A stretch of 64,000 nt of DNA from Cryptomeria japonica (taxonomy: Eukaryota > Streptophyta > Pinopsida > Cupressales > Cupressaceae), in contig NC_081405.1 of NCBI RefSeq assembly GCF_030272615.1, forward strand, positions 20,238,047-20,302,046, written 5' to 3'. Below are positions 35,382-47,199 of this stretch, piece by piece (position 1 is the first letter of the stretch; the number at the start of each line of letters is the position of its first letter). Made by a program: the position numbers and the translations under genes. The notes under the pieces are model-generated. The model ran no database searches. It was not told the DNA's origin and was given only the letters and a program-made list of their open reading frames with translations.

Positions 35382-36165
35382 TGTTTATGGTGAAAATGGA
35401 TACAATAATAACAAAATTGAAAGGCTAAATGAATTCAACCACCAAACCCTAGCCTAACAATGAACAAAGATCCACCATAACATATGAAGATTACCTAAGA
35501 CAATGCAAATAACTCAAAATCACAAAGATTATACCATCACATGTCCAATAGGGTTTTTGATCTCCATTCTTCCTATCTCCATTGATCTTGCTTGATATAT
35601 TTGCTCTCAGATTTTTATATGCACAAGAGCTCAACAAAGAACGGAATGTGGTTGCAAGTAGGATCGTAGTGTAGCCAAGTACTCCAAAATCAGTCATTAG
35701 CATGTGTCATTAGGGTTTGACAATGAAGAAAGCATCTCCTTAAATAGAAAACACAATATGAAATGGAGGGTTAAGATTGAGAGGTGTAAAAAGAGAGGTC
35801 GGCTAGGATTAGAGGGTAGGTAAAAGAAATACCAAAATAATGAAAGAGGTAGGTAGTGTAAGAATTAAGAGATGAATGACATGTGTCATGTGTAGAAAAA
35901 GATAATGAATTAATTAAATAAATAAAGATTTATTTAATTAATAGAAGAAGTAGAACAATTAAATAAATAAAATATTTATTTAATTTAGGAAAGGGATAAT
36001 TTAAATAAATAAATGTATTTATTTAAATGAGAAATAAGGCTAGAAGAGGATAAATGAATTAATTAAATAAATAAAAATTTATTTAATTAATAGAAGAATT
36101 AGGCTTAGATAATTAAATAAATAAAATATTTATTTAATTAGACATGACAATTTTGAGTGTCTACA
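35382..36165. mobile_element. Solo LTR, 784 bp, with 5-bp TSD
   Basis: Starts TGTTTATGG and ends GTGTCTACA, flanked by AATAC at 35377-35381 and 36166-36170. The paralogous D copy has one TACATAAATAATAC at 26695-26709 continuing directly into the downstream flank, so it shows the empty site. The LTR interior has a cluster of palindromes of the type TTAATTAAATAAATAAA...TTTATTTAATTAA at 35908-36140. No internal coding region, so it arose by LTR-LTR recombination or was captured as such. Confidence 0.9.
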
Positions 36166-36205
36166 AATACAATCAATTTTTGTTAAAAATCCAAAAATAA
36201 GAGAT

Positions 36206-36505
36206 ATAAATCTCTTTTTTTTTTCTATCGATCAAAGCAAATTGATTACAATAAGAATAAATAGCAGTCCAAAAAAAGACTGCAGGAAAGAAAGAATATG
36301 AATACATTGTCAAACAGCTGAAACCATCAGCTCACAACGCTGCAAAAATACAATGATATATCCAGCTTATCCAATCAGCTCACTACAATAGCAAAGAACA
36401 TGAGCACTATTCAACATATACAAGCTGAAATATTTGTAGCAGTATATCCAAAGAGAGACTGAAAAGATAGTAAATTGGTGGAACATTAACAAACTTGAAA
36501 CTCTT
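36206..36505 (-). mobile_element. 3' end of a LINE, interrupted by the tandem duplication
   Basis: The T run at 36206-36216 is the poly(A) tail of a minus-strand LINE. 36311-36490 matches 40594-40800, where the LINE continues into coding sequence. The left target copy AGATATAAATCT (36192-36204) corresponds to AGATCATAAATCT (41660-41672) beyond the LINE's other end. Confidence 0.75.
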
Positions 36506-39500
36506 AAGTCGTGGTGGTGTTGTTCTTGTCATCAAAGTTCAAAGTCCATTGAGGTGCTATTGTTGAACGTTTAAATAGAGATGAGGTACCCACTTGTGAC
36601 CTCAGTGATTCATAACTTCCCGATCAAAAATAGAACTACCTAAAAATGATACCCCCAATACATAACTTAAAAAACCAATACTACGAAAAAGACCAAATAA
36701 ATCAAAATTAATAACAATAACAAATTCAAAATTAATAACAATAACAAATTCAAAATCAGAGTCCCATACACTAAGGTCTCATAAAGCTATTCAAATCAAA
36801 TCAGATCACTTCTCTCATTTCATTCCTCCTTGTCATCATCAATGTGAGACTGAAACTCATACACCACTCAAGGAAGAAATGAAAAGAAAAATCCAATGAA
36901 AACCTCCAAGCTGACCTCATAAAACAAATATACCTGTAATCAACAGTGAAAATCCAGCATTATTGCTCACTCATGACAAAAAAAAGATGATGTTGTAGGT
37001 ACCTAACACAACCAATCCAACACAACTTGAAAAGGTTTTTGAGTCCAAGCTTTGTGGCCACGTTTACCTGAAACAAACAAAGGGCAATCACTCCCAAATT
37101 TTGAATGTTGTGAATTGACTTAGAATGCATTCCATTTCCTTCACAACCGACCATTTCAATTGTCTTGTATAAAGGTCTGTCAGGAAATCAAATGGACACG
37201 CACTTCACATTATTTTATAGAAAAAAATCTTTATAATTGAGTTCAAGGATTCTATTGCATCATATTAAATGCATAGTTTATTTAAGAGATCTCAGGGGTC
37301 ATTAATATAGTGTGTCATCAAAAGAACATAAATGTCTTGTCTCTGTCTGCCTGCATCAGATTTTAAACTCTATACTTTAGACATGATTATAACATACTTT
37401 GAAAATTTACAAGTCCATTATGCGTAGGGACAAAATTGAATTGATCTCCACGGTATTTGTGGATTGTTATTGTGACATCAGTCTACAGTTTGTTTTCTTA
37501 TATTTACATTTGAAGAATGATGTCCGTTATTATAGGTAATTGGAAGAAGTCAAGTACCAGTTTTTGCAGCTTTACAAGAACAATTTTCACTGTTTAAGAC
37601 AACTCCAAAATATATTTAAATTCAGATTTAATAGCTTTTAGATTTTGTCAATTGTATTTTTGTGTTTAAGATTTTGTTATGGGCTTCATTTCTCAGGTTT
37701 GGACTGGTTATTGCTGTTCATAGGAGGATGTTTTCATAGATTCATGTCCATACTTCACCGATCTGTCAAATTCATCTTCAAGGTTAGGTCCCTCATTATA
37801 AAGGTCTAGAACAATTAATATTGATCTCAAAGATAAACAATAATGATATAAATTCATCCAAAATGTCTTAAAATCTTAGGATTTCTTAGTTACATAACAT
37901 ACATCAAAATATTTCCAAAAAATATGTACAATTTTCTACTTACAATAATGATCTTTTGCATTAAAAATGTACATATTATTAGTAAGGAAGTAAAAGACTT
38001 ATAAACATGTTGAATTTGTCAAGAAAACTAGGTACAACTCCCTATAACTCTAAAATAGAGATTTTGTTTGTTGTAACACTTCACTTTAAACAACCAAAAA
38101 ACAATTATGATGTCCAATATTGACTCCTTCAAATAAAAGCAATATCACCCTATTGTCTTTATAATGACTTCAACATATGTGAGCTCCTTAGTTAGAATTA
38201 CCAATTGTAACTCTCCTTGACCACTTTCTCTTTCTCACATTGTTGCATAGGCTCTCAACGCTCAAGATTTTGATATAACTAAGAAAATATATTAGCAATT
38301 TAAATAACAAAAATAAAGATATACAGAACCATACATTACACAAATATGCAAACCCCCAAGTTCTATGTAGAAGATTCTATATCATCATTATTAAATTCAT
38401 TATTGATTTACAAGATCTAATGGGATAATATAATCTCACGAGACTGTCCGTTCATTAGGGGAAGAGCACCAGTAGCTGTCATAGCTAACTTCGTGCACCC
38501 ACAGATCTTAAATGGTACATCGGATTTTGATTTATTTTTTTTAGTTGTCTTCGTATGCGACTTAACTGCTTATAGATATTGATCTGGCTTCTGGGTGGTA
38601 ATGATGCACATTGTGGAATCAGTCATGCGCACAAAGGTCAAAAAGTACACATTTCAAAGTGTCACCTGATACCTAACTAAAGATGTTCCAGTAACCGTCC
38701 ACTCAAAATCGCCAGTACTTGTGGACAAATGTCCCAATATTTTTGCACAAATGTTCCAATAGTGGTGCACAAATGGGCCAATTATGAAAAAAAAATTACA
38801 AAAAATGATTGACTATTGGTACAAAACAAATTTATTAATGGTGTTTTCACTATAACGGCTATTGAGAGATCACTATGACAATAAGATAACGGTTATTGGA
38901 ACTGACGGCTATTGGTACTCTTTCCCTATTGTACTTCCAATAATATACATTTCCAATATAAATTATGACACTTCAGTATATTGCTTCTTCACACAAGATT
39001 CCATTATAATTTTCTATTATATAAGCTACAAATTTATTAACACTTATAAACAGTTTTTCTGCTCTAATTGACAAGTTTCTGCTGGTTAAGTCAAAGCAAT
39101 TATTTAGTAGTTTCTTCAGAGCCATTAAATGTTTTATTGTACAATAACATGGGCTGTGTATGTTGGTTGGGGAATGTCAACTGTCAATAAAATTTGTGCT
39201 GAGAATAAAATCAATATATATAGAATCTCACCATAATAGTTGTTATAATTTTCATATATTAGTTTCAAGGTCTTTCATAGAAGGTTATCTAATCTTTTCA
39301 ATATATTATAGTTCAATTTATTAAAAGTATGTTTTAAGAGATTACGTCAAGATTGTTTTCTATTGATTCTGATAGTAATTGTTCATTTTTTGACTTTCAG
39401 ACAAAAAGATATCAGTATAATCTCATATTTGTATATTGGTTAGCCATGGATATCTTTCAAATCTTGACTCTCGATCAAAGAGATATCAGCATAATAATTT

Positions 39501-40815
39501 TATGCTCTCATATAGCAAAATGAACTTGTAGAGAATACAAAATCTCTCATAAAAAGAAAAAAACAATCAGATTATATTCTTTTATAAATTATTATTTCTA
39601 TAATATTAATAAAAAAACTCACATTTTTATATGTAGACAGTCACAAAGCCTCTGAATCTGATGATGAAAAGTTGTTATCATTTTCATATATTAGTAGAAT
39701 TTTATATAAGAAATTATCATATATTGATTTGAAAGCTTTTGGTAAAAATTATAATTTTTTAATCAAAATTTGAGATTATACGCTCGTCAAGATTCAACTT
39801 CTTAAAAGTATGATATAAAAGATGAGGTTCAGATAAGTAGAATGGCTATCTTTCAGTCAAAAAGATACCCATGCTTTTAATAGCCTTTTAATAGATTAAA
39901 AAACATTTATATTAATTATAATAAGTTGTAGAAATTTTCTAGAGTACAATTTCCAAGATTTGTCCTCGTTCTTCACAGAGGGAGGCCCACCACTTGAAGG
40001 AAGGATCATATGCATGCATTTCTGACACTAGTAGAGAAATGGAACTACATTTCTCTAAAGAAGACATTTATTGTACCATTGATTGAGAGAATCTTAGTTG
40101 TATTTTAGATTTTCTCCAAAGAAGACAAAATGTTTAGTCTGTAATATAGGCCAATAATTGTTTCTTTTAGAAAGCTTTTACCATGTGTTCCCCATTTCAA
40201 CTGAACATCTTTTGCAGAAGATAGAACTCTACAGATTCAATGGTACAGCACTGCATTAATTTTTTTGAAGCTAAATATGATATTAGATTAGGGTATTCAT
40301 TGTCACCTGTGATACCCATCATTTAAACCCAAAATTGCTTGTTAAATTGTCTTTAGCAAGGAAAGTATGTAACTGTGCATTGCCCTATCAGTAGAGAATT
40401 AGTTAAAGCCCCTGGAAAGTACTACTGTTCTTAATAGCAGTAGATTTAAATTATATTGCCCAAATATTCAGAAAGTATTCATGGAAACAAAATTAGCTAT
40501 AACAATATCTGATCTCTTTTATGTACATTATGTCAGACCACAATTTAAGAAGTATATCTGGATGCAATAAATAGTAGAACAGATAATTCTGGACATTGTC
40601 AAACTGCTGAAACCATCAGCACACAAGGCTGCAAAAATATAACAATGATATACCCAGCTGATCCAATCAGCTCACTACAACAGCAAAGAACATGAGCACT
40701 ATCCAAAATATACAAGCTCCAAAATATACAAGCTGAAATGTTTGTAGCAGTGTATCCAAAGAGTGACTGAAAAGATAGAAAACTGGTGGAACATTATCAA
40801 ACTTGAAACTTGAGG
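36506..40815. repeat. Tandem duplication, unit 2
   Basis: Collinear with unit 1: SINE 36506, R2 36720, R1 37765, TIR element 38457, D 39330, then LINE from about 40594. A 1.1-kb segment present in unit 1 is missing at 40590, where CTGGACAT joins TGTCAAAC; ACAT occurs at both unit-1 boundaries, so a microhomology deletion is likely. Differences between units are scattered substitutions and small indels. Confidence 0.88.
38457..38927. mobile_element. Non-autonomous TIR element, copy in unit 2
   Basis: Second copy of 32983-33454, 471 bp, with slightly diverged termini (AGGGGAAGAGCACCAGTA and TATTGGTACTCTTTCCCT). It came with the tandem duplication rather than by a second transposition, since it sits at the same place in R1. 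Confidence 0.75.
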
Positions 40816-41659
40816 AATCTATGTAGCTGTCTGGAACATTTAATCTCTCTTTCTTAAAGTTGCAAAAACTGATATTTGATGTCATACAGCTGACTGCTAT
40901 ACCTGTCACTATTCCTTCGTCCAATCTTCAGCTAAGAACATAAGAAAATGAGTTGGAACATAATTTCCAAGTAAAACATTAGAATATGTACTCCTTGATG
41001 TAAAAGATGATCAGAAAACATTGCTTGGCATCTTCTTTTCCATATATGTAATAAAATACATTGTCTCATAGAGCCTGCAGTCACATTCTTACGAAGACCA
41101 ATGCCAAAAATGGCTTCCTTCCACCTTAAAGCATGATAAAAGATAGCTGGAAAGTTATTGAATATAAAACTCATTTCTTTCTAGCTCTAGAATAGTCCCA
41201 AAAAATGTGTTTTATGTTTTTACTGCGCTGACAAAATGGGCATTTAGTAGACTACAAAGGTAGAAAACTTAATTTATCTCCTACAGAAAGCCTCTAATGT
41301 AAAACTTTCCATGACAGAATTTGGACGTTCGCTTCAGCCTTGGACAGCCAAATTTGAGCACTCAAACTCCTCCATTTCCTCTCTTTGAAACTACAATTTC
41401 ATTTGTTGTTAAGTCTTGGATTTAACCTCAGTTTTGGTAAAATTTACAAATAAATGTTTTTAAGCAAAAAACATGAAAAAGGGATATTTTTCTAGCCATG
41501 ACCAATCCTTAAAGACATTGCACTACAAAGGAGTACATCTTCATTAGGAGCTCCATAGGAACCAAGGACTTAACAAAAACCAGAAAACCCTTTTGTTACT
41601 TAGATTAAAAGAAACCTTAGCATAATCCCAGCTGATTCAATCAAAAGAATTGAAGTCCC
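40594..41659 (-). mobile_element. 5'-truncated LINE, body
   Basis: On the minus strand 41410-41190 reads as a decayed zf-RVT region of a LINE ORF2 (W-x-L near 41320, then KCPFCQRSKNIKHIFWDYSR at about 41240-41180). 41174-40932 stays open but has no clear domain. The 3' end is preserved only in unit 1 (36206-36505). The high-coordinate end is set by the target copy AGATCATAAATCT at 41660-41672. The complete insertion would have been about 1.1-1.2 kb. Confidence 0.7.
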
Positions 41660-41669
41660 AAAGATCATA

Positions 41670-44125
41670 AATCTATTTATTTACCTTTTACCCAAGTTCT
41701 TATCTCTTAGACCAACCCCACAACCCTTTCCACTCTCTTAACCTTGAAACCTTAAAAGACCATGAACATAATTACCCTCTCTACTTCAAATACCTAGCAA
41801 TATATTTTTTTTCAACATTAAATACCCCCTTGTGAGCTAACATGCTATGATGTTGCCTATCTAGTGATACCTCAAGATTCAACACAAACTAGTAGAATTA
41901 ACACTCCTCACACTAGTAGTAGATTCATGGGAGATTCCTCAACATCATTCTATGTTTAGCCAAAATCCTTGTCCCAAGGAGACAGAGTCTAACCCATCCA
42001 TTGAAAGTGACTTTACCATTGGGGATTAGATATAAACACCCAGAGATATATGGGTCAACATGTCAAATCCAATGATGACATGAATCCTCAAACACTAACA
42101 TAATATGTTTATATATGAAAATAATTGTAATAATAGAATCTCATCTCCAAGGCAAGTCATACATGTCAAGCCTCCTAGACCCCTCCAACTATTTTCAATG
42201 TTTCTCATTTATTTTTCAACACCTTCCTATGTTTTTTATATTTTTCTAAATATTTTGTGTTTTTGCTACTTTGGCAAAACTATCTCTAAAACTAGTGGTC
42301 TCATCATATAGGCATATGAATTTTCTTAAAAACATGAGTTTATTGTTTGTTTCTCTCTCAATTTCACTCAATTTAGATTATTTTTATAGATTGCGATCCT
42401 AATTAGACATACTCTTGCCCTAATCTAGATTCAAATAGTCAAATATAGTTGAGCCCAAAACAATAGACCAGTCTTCTTTTTTTGAACATAACTAATAGCA
42501 TCCTTCTCAACAATATACTCTTTGCATACTATTTTGTTATGTACCTAAGGATACAATATTATGATACATTTAAATGCATGGAGATGCTAACATGTGATAA
42601 CATCCTTTAAGTTAAATATATTGGATCATATAAATAGCTAAAATAATTAATTATATTAGGTGATGAGTAGACATTTATGAGCATTATGGTACGCCTCCAT
42701 CATGTTACTAGAAAGAGGTCTAAATAAAAAAGTATAATATCAATATAAGGATATTTGTTGAGCATGATATTGTGTTTGGGATCTCTTAGAGTTATAGCAT
42801 GGAATGACTTCTTCTATAAGAAGTATTGTATGGTCCTATCCTCCTTCAATGGTATATTGGATATTAGGGAATCTTGGCCCACAAAAATCTCTATGTGGTG
42901 CACATGATATATATTCTACATTACATTATTATAATCATTATTTATATATGGATCCTATCATATTTTTTCTTGTTAATAATCATATTACAAATTTTTAAAA
43001 GTTTGTCTCTTCCATGGAAAAAATTATATGAATATTCCCCATTGTTCAATCTCCCTTAGTGATCTTCATCATTTCCCTTCACTATTAGATGCCATTCTCA
43101 CTCCTATATTCTCAAAGCCCTACCATTTTCTAAATCCCCCTCATCAAATCTTCCATTGTTGTTAAATCTTTTCTCTGAAACCCTTAGTGTAGTGTAATAC
43201 CTTAGGTGTATGTTCTTTGTATGAGTGTTGTTTATCTCATTTATAATATTATACTTATTGGTGATGTATTATGATTGCTAGTGATGCACTTTATCACTGA
43301 TGTTTTGTATTGACATCTAATGTCTAACTATGTATTATGGGATGCATAGTTTGTGACTGTATATATGTGTTGATTATTTCAATCTGGTTTAGCTTCAATA
43401 GTTTCACTGTGTTGAAATTATATATGACTGGGTCATGTTATCTAGTTCAAAATATTGAGTATTATGATTATATTGATTTTTCTACTTGTGTTTCTTGATC
43501 ATGTGTAATAAAATAATTTGTAGAAATGAGGAAGATAATATGAAATATGTTGCAAATGCTTTATAATAGCTGCAAATAACAAGCCACTTCAAGTGTGCAA
43601 TCCTCCAAATATCTCCACTAAGGACATAATTTTTCCATATGATGATGAAATAAGAGTCACTACCTCCTATATATACCTTGTTTATGCTTAGGATATCACC
43701 CGACCCATCTTAGATGTGACTATATAGGCCCTAGGCTAACCTGAATAACTAAATAGCAATATACTAATGATAATATGACGTAATTAGGAGTTAAGGTAGC
43801 TAAAAGATGAATATTCATAACCTTAAGTATACTCTAGGATTAAGGGCATATCATCATGTGGCTTTAGAATATTTTTTTAATATTGTAGTTTAATGAGGTT
43901 GTTTCATTCATATTCTATCATGTTGGGTGTTTATATCATGTTTTAGCTATCTTGTATGGAGCAATTGTGGTCGATGTTTTATTGAGTGTGAAAGCACAAG
44001 TTTTACCCCAATGGTTGTTAATTGGATTGGTTTGGTTTGGGAAAATCTATTTATGTATATCTTCCTATGTCACTTGATTTGACTTGTAAGATATTTATCA
44101 AGTTCTTACTAGTGAAACCATGATC
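41670..44125. repeat. Segmental block R3, copy 2
   Basis: Aligns with 26720-28760, with an extra segment around 43460-43920 not present in copy 1. No recognised gene. Confidence 0.75.
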
Positions 44126-44149
44126 CAAGTGCTTACTTGTAAGAACAAT

Positions 44150-45225
44150 AGGGGGTTGTTGCATAGTATAGCAACAGGTTGCTATAGAGGAGTGTCATCA
44201 GGAGCAGAAGTAGTAGGTGTAGAGAAGAACTGCAAGTCGAAGGCACCAGGGATTGAATCCAAATCACTTAGAGCCACATGAGTTGAATCTTCATGGATAG
44301 TAGTAGCATCAACAACATCATTGGTGGAGGGTGATTCATCAGCCGAGTCAGGAGCATAAATAGTCAAGTGATCCAAGGTGGCATCCTTCCACCAAGTAGA
44401 CATCCCCTTGTGACGCGAGAGGGAGAATTTCGACGCCAAATTACCTGTGGCAAAACATTTTCTGCAGCAAAAGGGGAGGCCTTCAAAATCCAGTGGTTGA
44501 GTCCAAGACCTATCCCCAACCATAAGGACCACATCCACAGGGAGAGGTGAGGAAATGTCAATATCCACCAGGATGCAAGAAAAGGTGGAATGACACATAG
44601 AATTTATGGCATCTCAGTCATCAAGAAATGGCAAATAGAGTTGCTAATGACCTCATAGTAAGATTGTTCCCAAAAGTGGAGAGGAAGATTCAAAAGTCGA
44701 ACCCAAACTGGATGCAAATTGAGCGGTTCAGTAAGGGGATTGAAAGAGGTAGTATGGAGCTTAACAAAGAAGGAGTGAACTCCCCAGGCCCACATCTTAC
44801 CCAAAATTTGGTCACAATTAGCAGAAGACCTAAAAGAAGCAACGAAAAAACCTTTAGCACAAGGAAAGAGTTCAATATTTTGAGCAACCAGAAGCTTCCA
44901 TGAGTTACTCACCCAAGAATGAAGACCTGGTAAAGATGGCCAAAGCCTTGAGAATCTGCACACTAGAGCACAACTTCGATAAAACCCAGTGTTGTCTAAA
45001 ACATCATATCCACAGGCCACCACAGGGGAGGACTTGGCACAGGGAAGAGGACAAACCCCTTTGGAGGGTTGGGCAATAGATCTGGCCACATGAGCAAAGT
45101 TGTGTTTCCCAACAAAGGAAGGTCGAGGTAGAGCATTAGCATCCACAGTAGGGTTGCCATCAGCATCACCCAGCCGAGAGGAATCGCTAAAAACCCGAGT
45201 ACCCGCATTTCAGACACCATGTTCC
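44150..45225 (-). mobile_element. LINE ORF1 fragment (DUF4283 and CCHC-type)
   Basis: 45146-44604 encodes a plant LINE ORF1-type nucleic-acid-binding domain: LPGLHSWVSNSWKLL, FFVASFRSSANCDQILGKMW, NLHPVWVRLLNLPLHFWEQS, then SNSICHFL. After a frameshift at about 44600, 44598-44182 continues with FSCILVDIDISSPLP, LDFEGLPFCCRKCFATGNLA (a zf-CCHC_4-like knuckle) and an acidic tail. This is the DUF4283 plus zinc-knuckle arrangement of plant LINE ORF1. No ORF2 follows. No clear poly(A) tail remains at the low-coordinate end. Confidence 0.8.
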
Positions 45226-45227
45226 AA

Positions 45228-45910
45228 ATGTTATTTAATGAAAGATGTTAGAATATACAAATATAGCATTTCTTGAGTAATTTATGAAGTAAATAGATAA
45301 AAATATAGTTATACATTGTCTATTATTAAATAATATTTTTCATATTATTAAGCATTTCTTGAGTAATTTATGAAGTAAATAGATAAAAAAATAGTTACAT
45401 ATTGTTTATTATTAAATAATATTTAAAAAATTAATATTATTAACTAATAGATGTAAATTTTATTTATTTTATTATTGAGTATTTTAATCCCAAACTCTAA
45501 TGTTTTCTCGATTTCATTTTTTCAATCAATTAACATTGACTAAGGTACGATAAAATAAAATAAAATTGCATTAAGCGATCCACAATTCTTTAACTAAAAA
45601 TTATGTCATCTATTAAATAGATAATAAATAAAAATTTTAAATGACACGAAATAAATTTGCACTATATCTCCTTGTGTCATCTTGTCTTCCACGCCCAAGC
45701 AGGGCCTCAAGTAGACTCGAACCCAAGACCTTCCATGTAGGAGGCTCACAGCTAACCGCTGCGTTGTGGGGTCATCCCCATTATTGTTCACAATTATTGA
45801 TAGAAAATATTTTTGATATTTCAAAACAAATAGAAGAAAAAATATACATTAGAAAATTTGGTCAAACTATTTTAACTCCAACATCTTTATTTATTACTCA
45901 CTAATAAAAC
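45228..45910. repeat. Segmental block A/B, copy 3
   Basis: CCAAATGTTA then GAAAGATGTTAGAATATAC matches copies 1 and 2. Internally about 100 bp (45260-45320 and 45350-45420) is repeated once. Confidence 0.65.
45630..45785 (-). mobile_element. tRNA-derived SINE
   Basis: On the minus strand GGGGATGACCCCACAACGC opens the element, followed by GCGGTTAGCTGTGAGCC (A-box region, 45763-45744) and GGGTTCGAGTC (B box, 45724-45714). GC content is well above the flanks. It does not fold as a complete tRNA, so it is not called a tRNA gene. Confidence 0.6.
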
Positions 45911-46029
45911 CTAAGCGATGCATTAATATTCTCCCTCCAACATAAATAATACGTTGCATTTGAACATGAGGCAGAGACCTTGACTCAATTGATTAATGCA
46001 TCATGTTACTGACAAAATGTCACAAAATA

Positions 46030-47190
46030 CTGACAAAATAAATCAAATTAAACAAAATCAGATCACTTCTCTCATTTCATTCTTCCTAGTCATCATCAAA
46101 GAGACTGAAACTCATACACCAACATCTCCCACTCAAGCAAGAAATGAAAAAATATTCCTCCAAGCTGACCTCATAAAACACATATACTTGTAATCAATAG
46201 TGAAACCCCAACATTATTGCTCACTCATGACAAATAAACAAGATGGTGTACCTAACACAACCAACACAACACAACTTTCCTTGTGCTTTTTATGGAGAAA
46301 ATGTGTTTTTTTTAGCCCAAGCTTTGTGGCCACGTTTGCATGAAACAAAGAAAGGGCAATCACTCCCAAATTTTGAATGATGTGAATTGACTTAAATGGG
46401 CCCCATCAAGAGAAGAAAACTTTTATTGTATGACCTTTATTTCCTTCACAACCGACCATTTCATTTGTCTTCTATATACCTAAGTCTATGAGGAAATCAA
46501 TTGGACATGCATTTCACATTATTTTATAAGGAAAAAATCTTAATCATTGGGCTAAAAGATTCTATTAAATGCATAGTTTATTTAAGAGATCTGATGGGTG
46601 ATTATTATTATTATTATATAATAGTGTCATCAAAAGAACATAACTGTCTTGTCTTTGTCTGTATTGCTAATTTGTTCCATTTTCAACTCAATACTTTAGA
46701 CATGATTATAACATACTTTGAAAATTTACAAGTGCATTATGCTCCATGGTATGTGTAGATTGTGACTGTGATGCAAAATTTAAATTATCTTTGCACATGT
46801 GTAAATTAAATTAATAAAAATGTTATTAAATTAATTTAATTTAATTTAATCATATAGAGTTGAGAAATGATAAAAGATAAATAAATTTATCTTAATAGAA
46901 GAAAGTATAAAGAGGACAAAGAATATGGAATCCAGTTTTGACAGCTGTAATATGAATCTTAGATGTCTCACAATAAAAGTGTAATCTTGACATTATCACA
47001 ATCATGATAAGGTTTGTATTTTAATAGAAATGTCTTTCATTATTGTAGGTATTGTTTAGATATTAAAATATATAGAAATTAAATAAATTGAAGAAATTGC
47101 TAAAGAAATCAAAGAGGGGTTCGGAATGTATAACTAAAAAATAATCTATCAAATTTTTATGCGAATGTGAGAAGGGGGTGACTACATTGT
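46030..47190. repeat. Segmental block R2, copy 3
   Basis: Shares the R2 anchors and carries the empty site (46814-46822) for the foldback element of copy 1. It ends in GAAGGGGGTGACTACATTGTC, also present at 22427-22446. Confidence 0.8.
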
Positions 47191-47199
47191 CAAATAAGC

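Larger units (their letters stand above)
31150..36505. repeat. Tandem duplication, unit 1
   Basis: Unit 1 and unit 2 (36506-40815) are collinear and nearly identical over most of their length: SINE start, R2, R1 with the TIR element, D, then a LINE piece. The repeat starts in the SINE and ends inside the LINE. Unit 1 additionally holds 35192-36310 (D end, solo LTR, LINE 3' end), which is missing from unit 2. Confidence 0.88.

Noticed and set aside
45690-45785. tRNA gene on the minus strand
   Set aside because: A and B boxes are present but the flanks do not pair into a cloverleaf and an A/T-rich tail follows.
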